A stretch of 10,571 nucleotides of DNA from Candidatus Nomurabacteria bacterium (GTDB lineage Bacteria; Patescibacteriota; Minisyncoccia; Phycocordibacterales; UBA9973), in assembly GCA_027327845.1 (NCBI GenBank), contig DAHVYC010000015.1, forward strand, positions 1 through 10,571, read 5' to 3'. How positions within the stretch are numbered: position 1 is the first letter of the stretch; every line of letters starts with the position of its first letter. This document shows positions 5,715-10,571 of this stretch, piece after piece. The notes under the pieces were generated by a model. It was not told where the DNA came from. It saw only the letters and a list, made by a program, of their open reading frames with translations, and did no database searches. The translations under genes were made by a program, and so were the position numbers.

Positions 5715-5847
5715 GTCCTTCTTAGGGTTATTTCCGATGTATTACCGTAGCTTAAAGCTAGGTGGGTAAGAGACGCATAAGGCCAAGGCCAGACGCGATC
5801 GACTCTCCCATAAAATAGTGTTCTAGGTAATAATCGGAAATAACCCT
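5693..5847 (-). ncRNA. Candidate structured small RNA, 6S RNA-like
   Basis: No protein is encoded here, but the minus strand holds a complete small-RNA gene. The predicted start, 7 bases after an extended -10, coincides with the foot of a long stem: 5847-5826 (AGGGTTATTTCCGAT then TATTACC) pairs with 5746-5724, with a single bulged G at 5739, giving about 22-23 base pairs. Inside are an unpaired 5' strand of about 15 bases, an apical arm (TGGG/CCCA and AGAG/CTCT, with a possible GGC-CUUG-GCC cap), and on the 3' side a small hairpin TAGCT-TTA-AGCTA. A terminator hairpin with a U-tract follows. Closing stem, asymmetric central bubble with a 3' hairpin and apical stem is the layout of 6S RNA, the inhibitor that mimics an open promoter. 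The length of about 155 nt fits. The family call is inference from shape only; a palindromic mobile element is the main alternative. Confidence 0.55.
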
Positions 5848-5853
5848 ACTTTT

Positions 5854-5862
5854 AGTATAGCA
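5854..5862 (-). promoter_or_regulatory. Extended -10 promoter of the candidate small RNA
   Basis: TGC-TATACT on the minus strand, with a weak -35 (TTGCTT) 16 bases upstream lying in the loop and stem of the ndk terminator. Seven bases after the -10 is A5847, the first paired base of the long closing stem. Confidence 0.5.
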
Positions 5863-5899
5863 AAAAGTCCGCCTTAAGCAACTAGACGCGGACTTTTTT
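5862..5899. terminator. Bidirectional intrinsic terminator downstream of ndk
   Basis: AAAAAGTCCGC (5862-5872) pairs with GCGGACTTTTT (5888-5898) around a 15-base loop. A 6-bp GC-rich core is flanked by A/T runs that give a T-tract on either strand. On the minus strand it follows the ndk stop by about 50 bases and should end that transcript before the small-RNA promoter. Confidence 0.8.
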
Positions 5900-5951
5900 C
5901 TGTTTCTGAATTTTAGGACACCTAAAAATAGATAAATAAACGAGTTTTCTT

Positions 5952-6536
5952 TTATTCATCCACTCCAAAACGCTTGTAGTTGTATATTTTTGCATCGCCG
6001 AACCAATGTTTTATTTCATGCTCAGCTTCTTCCGGAGTTTCTGAACAATGAATGATATTTGCTACCGCTCTTTTTTCTTTATTCGCTAAAGCCGGAGAGT
6101 CTATGGAGAAATCTCCTCTTATTGTCCCGACTGCCGCCCTGTACGGCAAAGTGTCGCCAGCCAATTTGCGAATTACATCTACCGCATGCACGCCCTGCAC
6201 AATCATTTTTACAAGAGGAGCAGAAAGCATGTAGTCTACTAGCCATTTTCGGACCTCCGGACCTATTTTCGAAGTATCATCGGTGCCGAAATCCTCCAAT
6301 AAATCATAACCGTACTTCTCGTAAGTGGTTTTGGTCTTCTCTCCCAGTCTCGTTATCCATTCTTCTTTCTTAGGATAATGATTGTCTATCTGGCCGAAAT
6401 CAGGTTGGAACATTTCCAACGCCACGATTTTTAAATCATGTTGTTCAAAACGCTTAATAACCTCGCCAATAAGGCCTTTCCTTACTCCATCAGGCTTTAC
6501 CATTACAAATGTTTTCTCTTCTTTTGGGTGTTTCAT
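5952..6536 (-). CDS. ndk: Nucleoside diphosphate kinase with an enlarged central insertion
   Basis: Transfers the gamma-phosphate of ATP to other (d)NDPs through a phosphohistidine. The signature pieces are clear: TFVMVKPDGV (9-18), GLIGEVIKRFE (21-31), DYMLSAPLVKMIVQG (101-115), GTIRGDF (137-143), and the active-site NIIHCSETPEEAEHEI with His163. At 194 residues it is about 40-50 longer than the usual 130-150. The extra length is an insertion between HY (53-54, the usual HY of helix 3) and KWLVDYM (about 56-96), rich in charged and aromatic residues (KKEEWITRLGEKTKTTYEKYGYDLLEDF). The remaining length is the normal C-terminus (IYNYKRFGVDE). NDKs with a comparable insertion occur in some archaea and CPR bacteria. 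The start is preceded by TATAAT (6559-6554), giving a leader of about 11 bases without a Shine-Dalgarno sequence. It is followed by a bidirectional terminator. Confidence 0.93.
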   Translation of the reverse strand: MKHPKEEKTFVMVKPDGVRKGLIGEVIKRFEQHDLKIVALEMFQPDFGQIDNHYPKKEEWITRLGEKTKTTYEKYGYDLLEDFGTDDTSKIGPEVRKWLVDYMLSAPLVKMIVQGVHAVDVIRKLAGDTLPYRAAVGTIRGDFSIDSPALANKEKRAVANIIHCSETPEEAEHEIKHWFGDAKIYNYKRFGVDE

Positions 6537-6553
6537 ATTTTTACAAACTAAAA

Positions 6554-6559
6554 ATTATA
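6554..6559 (-). promoter_or_regulatory. Candidate -10 box of ndk
   Basis: A consensus TATAAT (overlapping TATATT just upstream) lies 17 bases before the ndk ATG in the 67-base gap after the ATPase gene. No good -35 is visible. The predicted leader is about 11 bases and contains no Shine-Dalgarno sequence. Confidence 0.4.
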
Positions 6560-6603
6560 ATATAAGCATATTATCAGATTTCCGCTAAAATTCAAAACAG
6601 ACC

Positions 6604-9366
6604 TTACTCCATGATTTTATACCTCCCCATAATCTCTTCTTCCACTTCCTCTCGATCTTTACCGTATTTCATATATGAAAGTTGTTTTAGGCTCTCTACT
6701 ATATCTTGATGTCCTTCTTCGGGAGGCAGAGTCTTCATATTAAACGGTTTGGTAGGCTGTCCTTTTACAAGCATGCTCAGGTACGCATTGTAATTATCGA
6801 GCTTGGTTATATCCTGAGCATTGAAAATCGGCTTGAATTTCGGCTCAAGAAAGTTGGCATCTTCTGTCCCCACTCGAAATACCGCCATAGAGCCTACGTT
6901 GCCGAAAACCGCGTTCTTGATATTTTCCTCAAGCTGATTTATATATTGATGCGCGATGTTAAGCGACAGTCTGTATTTTCTCGCTTCCGATAGAATGGAA
7001 GAAATGGAGTCCGTTGTCACATTCTGAAATTCATCTATATAAAGATAAAAGTCATTCATAGGTTTGCCAAACATATCCACCCTGGAGAGCGCAGCCATTT
7101 GTATCTTCCCTACCAAAACCAAGCCTATCAAATTTGCATTTATGTCACCTAGCCTGCCTTTAGACAGGTTAACCAATAAAATTTTCTTCTCATCCATTAT
7201 TTTTCTAAAGTTAAAAACGGAGTTCTGCTGAAGCACGACCGGACGCATAATATCGTTGGAAATGAAATTATCGAATTTTGAAGAGATATAAGGCACAAAG
7301 TTGGCCAAGGATTGGTCGCCTGTGGTTTGTTCTGCGGAAACCCAGAATTGTTTTATTATCGGATTCTTGCATCTGGCAAGCTTCATATCGCGAAACTGCT
7401 TATCTGCCAGTACCCTGGTTATTTCAAGTAAAGTGGAACCCGATTCAGGGTCTTCCATCACCAAAAAAGCGCTATTTCTAAAGTATTGTTCGAACATCGG
7501 TCCGCCACCAACTTTCATGTCGAACAGCTTATTGAAAATATTCATCATTTCATTCACTACGAAGGTTTTTTGCTCGGGATATTTAGGGTCATATTCAAGC
7601 ATATTAAGCCCCATGGGACGAGTCGTGTATGCTGGATCAAAATATATGACATCGTCTATACGTCCTTTTGGAATACGTGAAAGTATAGTTTGTATATCGG
7701 TACCATGCGGGTCTATATAACAGCATCCATCTCCATTTTTTATGTCTTGAGTTATCATATTGAGCAATATATTCGTCTTTCCCGTGCCAGTTTGTCCTAT
7801 TACATAGAAATGTCTCATGCGGTCCTCGCGAGACATATGGATCATTGTATCCTTGCCTCTATAGCTATTTACTCCGAGTACTATACCCTCTTCTCCCATC
7901 TCTATAGGTGCGGGGGCGATGCCTGATTTTGCTTCTTTTAGTTGTGGTTGACTTCCTATACCTATCGGGAAATGGAACACGGAAGAAAGTTCTTTTAAAT
8001 TCATCGGCAAAATTTTATCCGAAGTAAATATACGATACGAAAAATCATGAAAAAGCTTTTTTAAATCACTGCCCCCCATCCTTTCGAAAACGATAGAATT
8101 ACTTGTCGGTTCGGTGAATTGATTAAATGAAGATTCTATCTCTCCTAAAATATCTTCTGCTCTTTCCTTGGTGGGTGCGGAAGTTATTACACGAATATTC
8201 GCTTTCATTATCGTGCTCTTCATTTTATTGTTTATCTTCTCTACTGCACCTTCGTCGACTGCCTGCCTGCCTGGAGTATATTTCTCATCTTTCTTTTCCT
8301 CTTTCTTTTTTGATCCGAATAAAATGTTTTTAGATACTTTCAGGAATGCTTTGTTGAATTTGTAAAAATTATCTGCGGCGTGTTTTACGGACATCCCGCT
8401 TTTTACATCATCCAATATTAAATGAAATTCATCTATAAATTTATCTCCGGCTGGAGCTATCATAAGCTGGATAGCGGCACCTTCTCCTTTGGTTTTAAGC
8501 TTAGAGAATACATTAAGGATTATATTCATCGGATCATGATCGATTTGGTCATAAGTTTTTATAGGAAGTACGGGGCGCTCGCTAAAACTGGCGTAGGCCC
8601 CAGCAGAACCACCATTTTCATCAAAGATATTATAATCATCAGCTACCTCTCGCACCTTTGCATCGTGATAAAAAGATAATACTTGTTTTTCAAAGAGAGA
8701 AACATGCCTGTCCGGTACGGCGGCGAATACTATAACCTCATCGGAGGCATTGTCTAATGCTACTTCCAATGAAAAATAATTCTCTTTTTCGTTGTTTCTG
8801 CCCTCCGATATGGACTGCATGCCGGCATAAAACTGCTCCATCGCTCCTATAAATTCTTTGAAGCTTTTTTCTTTATCTGGTTCATCTTTCGGTGGAGGGA
8901 GTGTTATCTCAAAAAGAGTCATGTGGAGAGCTTTATATAAAGGGGTTCCTTCTTTTAAATCAAAGACTTGGCCGGTCTTTAAATATTGAACTAAAACCCT
9001 GTGAAAATCATCATCTATGTGAGGATTTGCCATGGCTTCCGCCACAGATAATGCATTCTTAACACCTTTTACAATAACAATTCCCAATAATTCTTCCATG
9101 ATATGATCGTGGGTTTCCGGCCGGAGAGCAAGTATTATGTTTTCTTTTTCCTCTTTTTTTAGAATGCTTTTTTGATATATAACTTCTTCTACTTCTTTTT
9201 CTTTATATTCCGAGATAATCTCTGACGCAGCTTGTTCTTTGGCATGTTCAAAATGCCCCATATCCATGAGCTCCTTTTCTCTTTTCGCCACATGTTCGCG
9301 CAGATAAGCTAGCTCCTCCTCTGGAGTTTTGAACTTCGGCATCTCTTTTGAAAACAGCCCTTCCAT
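6604..9366 (-). CDS. TraG/VirD4-VirB4-like DNA-binding ATPase (type IV secretion superfamily)
   Basis: A 920-residue P-loop ATPase of the HerA-FtsK superfamily, closest in layout to type IV secretion/conjugation ATPases. The N-terminus (about 11-75) is highly charged and probably coiled-coil. A long region (about 80-480) has no motif I recognise and carries a Lys-rich linker (352-362). The motor domain follows: the segment HFYVIGQTGTGKTN with Walker A at 524-531, the strand CCYIDPHGTDIQ (548-559) typical of this family, FYLYIDEFQN with Walker B (773-782), and SSILSEARKYRLSLNIAHQYINQL (789-812), which matches the motif III region of TraG/VirD4 proteins. There are no obvious membrane segments, unlike classical VirD4. 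No relaxase, pilin or other secretion gene is in the window, so a conjugation role is not supported by context; DNA uptake, pilus function or DNA translocation are possibilities. The start lies 7 bases after an extended -10. Confidence 0.82.
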   Translation of the reverse strand: MEGLFSKEMPKFKTPEEELAYLREHVAKREKELMDMGHFEHAKEQAASEIISEYKEKEVEEVIYQKSILKKEEKENIILALRPETHDHIMEELLGIVIVKGVKNALSVAEAMANPHIDDDFHRVLVQYLKTGQVFDLKEGTPLYKALHMTLFEITLPPPKDEPDKEKSFKEFIGAMEQFYAGMQSISEGRNNEKENYFSLEVALDNASDEVIVFAAVPDRHVSLFEKQVLSFYHDAKVREVADDYNIFDENGGSAGAYASFSERPVLPIKTYDQIDHDPMNIILNVFSKLKTKGEGAAIQLMIAPAGDKFIDEFHLILDDVKSGMSVKHAADNFYKFNKAFLKVSKNILFGSKKKEEKKDEKYTPGRQAVDEGAVEKINNKMKSTIMKANIRVITSAPTKERAEDILGEIESSFNQFTEPTSNSIVFERMGGSDLKKLFHDFSYRIFTSDKILPMNLKELSSVFHFPIGIGSQPQLKEAKSGIAPAPIEMGEEGIVLGVNSYRGKDTMIHMSREDRMRHFYVIGQTGTGKTNILLNMITQDIKNGDGCCYIDPHGTDIQTILSRIPKGRIDDVIYFDPAYTTRPMGLNMLEYDPKYPEQKTFVVNEMMNIFNKLFDMKVGGGPMFEQYFRNSAFLVMEDPESGSTLLEITRVLADKQFRDMKLARCKNPIIKQFWVSAEQTTGDQSLANFVPYISSKFDNFISNDIMRPVVLQQNSVFNFRKIMDEKKILLVNLSKGRLGDINANLIGLVLVGKIQMAALSRVDMFGKPMNDFYLYIDEFQNVTTDSISSILSEARKYRLSLNIAHQYINQLEENIKNAVFGNVGSMAVFRVGTEDANFLEPKFKPIFNAQDITKLDNYNAYLSMLVKGQPTKPFNMKTLPPEEGHQDIVESLKQLSYMKYGKDREEVEEEIMGRYKIME

Positions 9367-9373
9367 TGAATCA

Positions 9374-9382
9374 ATTATAACA
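9374..9382 (-). promoter_or_regulatory. Extended -10 promoter of the TraG/VirD4-like ATPase gene
   Basis: TGT-TATAAT lies in the 47-base gap after map and ends exactly 7 bases before the ATG at 9366, so the start codon should be at the 5' end of the mRNA. There is no Shine-Dalgarno sequence. Confidence 0.6.
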
Positions 9383-9413
9383 CCAATTTTGAAAATTACA
9401 CCGAGAAAGAATT

Positions 9414-10184
9414 TTAAAATCGAGTCAAAATCTCCGGTTCGCCGTCAGTAATCAATATAGTATGTTCAAAATGCGCGCTTCGTTTACCGTCAGCCGTTCG
9501 AAAAGTATAACCATCTTTATCAAGGACCACATTTTTTGTACCATTATTTATCATTGGTTCTATGGCTATGACCATGCCGGGAACGAGTTTTGGTCCAGTA
9601 CCTGCTTTCCCAAAATTCGGAATATATGGATCTTCATGTATATATTTACCAACACCATGCCCCGACAAAATATCGACTATACCGTATCTGTAAGGTCGGA
9701 CAAAACCCTCTATGGCATGACTAATGTCACCTACCTTGTATCCTCCCTGGGCAGCTTCTATGCCGGCCATCAAGGCTTGCTCGGTAACTCGGAGGAGCTT
9801 TTCGGAAGACGCACTTATCTTACCTACACCTACCGTAACTGCCATATCAGTAAAAAGATTTTTATGTTTTAGACCTAAATCCAAGGAAACGATATCTCCT
9901 TCCTTTAGAATCTTTCCTTTGTCGGGAATTCCGTGTACCACCTCATCATTTACCGATATACAAATGGATGCTGGATAAGGAAAATCCGCACCTTCAGGTT
10001 TATAGTTTAAAAATGCTGGCTCATCCCCCATTTCTTTAATCAAACCGAAGGCATATTTATCCAATTCCCAAGTAGAAATTCCAGGCTTCACTTTTTCCTT
10101 CACTTTATATAAGACCTCAGCAAGTCTTCTGCCACCCTTTCTTAATATTTCTATTTCCTCTTTTGTTTTTATGATAATAGACAT
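9414..10184 (-). CDS. map: Methionine aminopeptidase, type I
   Basis: Removes the N-terminal methionine from new proteins at the ribosome. The 256-residue protein is a plain type Ia enzyme with no N-terminal zinc finger. The five metal ligands are in place: Asp102 (SLDLG), Asp113 (FTDMAVTVG), His176 (LSGHGVGKYIHEDP), Glu209 (MVIAIEPM) and Glu240 (AHFEHTILIT). The substrate-binding histidine His84 (NDEVVHGIP) is also present. The N-terminus IKTKEEIEILRKGGRRLAEVL is typical. The start lies 9 bases after an extended -10 (TGTTAAAGT) and lacks a Shine-Dalgarno sequence. It is downstream of the zinc-ribbon gene (82-base gap) and upstream of the ATPase gene. Confidence 0.96.
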   Translation of the reverse strand: MSIIIKTKEEIEILRKGGRRLAEVLYKVKEKVKPGISTWELDKYAFGLIKEMGDEPAFLNYKPEGADFPYPASICISVNDEVVHGIPDKGKILKEGDIVSLDLGLKHKNLFTDMAVTVGVGKISASSEKLLRVTEQALMAGIEAAQGGYKVGDISHAIEGFVRPYRYGIVDILSGHGVGKYIHEDPYIPNFGKAGTGPKLVPGMVIAIEPMINNGTKNVVLDKDGYTFRTADGKRSAHFEHTILITDGEPEILTRF

Positions 10185-10193
10185 ACAAGCTCT

Positions 10194-10202
10194 ACTTTAA
10201 CA
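10194..10202 (-). promoter_or_regulatory. Extended -10 promoter of map
   Basis: TGT-TAAAGT ends 9 bases before the map ATG. A second extended -10, TGC-TATATT (10235-10227), lies upstream and would give a leader of about 35 bases; the sequence does not decide between them. Either way no Shine-Dalgarno sequence precedes the start. Confidence 0.45.
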
Positions 10203-10266
10203 TATTCCACTAAATTCATCATCTAGAATATAGCATATATATCTACATGGTTGATCTCGAATTATT

Positions 10267-10571
10267 TTAATATACCTCCTTATTGTAGCAATTCTCACAG
10301 TATATGATCTCCGGCCTCTCTGGAGCATAAGAAGTCTCGAATTCGTTGGTACAGCCTTCTTTCATGCATTTTCTCTTCCAGAGTTTCATTGGATTTTCAA
10401 ATTTTAATCTATCACTATTCCTACAATAAAAACATCTCCTGGGTATGGGAATAGAATATTTTTTATAAAAAAGAAACTCATTTTTTACGATTTTATAGTT
10501 TCTCCCGCACAGATCGCAAGCCAGGATTTCTCCCAGGATCGATTCGGTAATATCTGAAATTGAATCCGGTA
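10267..10571 (-). CDS. Double zinc-ribbon protein, C-terminal part (5' end outside the window)
   Basis: An open frame enters from the right edge and ends at TAA (10269-10267); 100 residues are visible, from PDSISDITESILGE onward. It contains two four-cysteine zinc ribbons. In the first, CDLCG (Cys18, Cys21) is paired with CFYC (Cys46, Cys49) across FLFYKKYSIPIPRR. In the second, KCMKEGC (Cys68, Cys73) is paired with CENC (Cys91, Cys94) across NEFETSYAPERPEIIY. The spacing and the phrases IPIPRRCFYC, RLKFENPMKLW and FETSYAPERPEIIYC match a zinc-ribbon family I recognise as frequent in Patescibacteria genomes and of unknown function. Nucleic-acid or protein binding is likely. It lies upstream of map on the same strand. 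Confidence 0.8.
   Translation of the reverse strand, partial: PDSISDITESILGEILACDLCGRNYKIVKNEFLFYKKYSIPIPRRCFYCRNSDRLKFENPMKLWKRKCMKEGCTNEFETSYAPERPEIIYCENCYNKEVY

Noticed and set aside
5723..5848. MITE or other transposable palindrome with 23-bp terminal inverted repeats
   Set aside because: No target-site duplication is visible at the ends and no transposase is nearby; promoter and terminator placement favours an RNA gene. It is kept as the main alternative, since a genome search for copies cannot be done here.
5723..5900. Small RNA read from the plus strand, ending at the strong terminator 5862-5899
   Set aside because: The long stem is symmetric, so this orientation was considered, but no -10 box precedes 5723 on the plus strand, whereas the minus strand has an extended -10 exactly 7 bases before the stem and a terminator after it.
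10272..10281. AAGGAGGT, a textbook Shine-Dalgarno sequence on the minus strand
   Set aside because: It lies inside the last codons of the zinc-ribbon gene (Lys-Glu-Val) and no start codon with an open frame follows at suitable distance; map begins about 90 bases further on.
9414..10571. Defence island or CRISPR locus
   Set aside because: No spaced direct repeats, nuclease-effector pairs or mobile-element genes were seen in the window; the genes are housekeeping types.

Overview
The window looks like a compact bacterial chromosome of about 40% GC, most likely from the Candidate Phyla Radiation (Patescibacteria, Parcubacteria-like). The grounds are the gene set (smpB-ssrA, infC-rpmI-rplT, a COG1236-type MBL/beta-CASP nuclease, a large soluble TraG/VirD4-like ATPase, a double zinc-ribbon protein of the kind common in CPR genomes), very short spacers, and almost no Shine-Dalgarno sequences. 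TGA is used as a normal stop (pgm-like gene, MBL gene), so the recoded-UGA CPR lineages are unlikely. The lineage is inference; the gene families are read directly from sequence.

Layout. 39-424 (-) is a tmRNA gene (ssrA), preceded on the same strand by smpB (505-951); the two make up the trans-translation system. A divergent promoter region (958-1016) separates smpB from a phosphohexomutase gene (1017-2402, +). Then comes the translation operon infC-rpmI-rplT (2440-3567, +), closed by a near-perfect bidirectional terminator. Everything from 3601 to the right edge is on the minus strand. Read from the right edge, it runs: a zinc-ribbon protein (partial), methionine aminopeptidase, a TraG/VirD4-like ATPase, nucleoside diphosphate kinase, a probable unannotated small RNA, an MBL/beta-CASP RNase-like protein and a SLOG/LOG-like Rossmann protein.

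Two things stand out. First, the 300-base gap between ndk and the MBL gene holds what looks like a complete small-RNA gene on the minus strand: an extended -10, a 23-bp closing stem that starts at the predicted transcription start, an open central region with a small 3' hairpin, an apical stem, and a terminator with a U-tract. Its architecture resembles 6S RNA. Second, six protein genes have a -10 box (five of them extended TGn -10) ending only 6-9 bases before the start codon and no Shine-Dalgarno sequence, so their mRNAs should be leaderless or nearly so. This rule also decides several start codons.

Other oddities are an unusually long tmRNA tag (26 residues, ending ALA) with a degenerate T-loop, a CTAG-heptad repeat in two intergenic gaps, a non-AUG infC start, and an enlarged NDK. 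Most genes serve translation and its quality control (tmRNA/SmpB, IF3, bL35, bL20, MetAP), with nucleotide and sugar-phosphate metabolism and RNA processing beside them.
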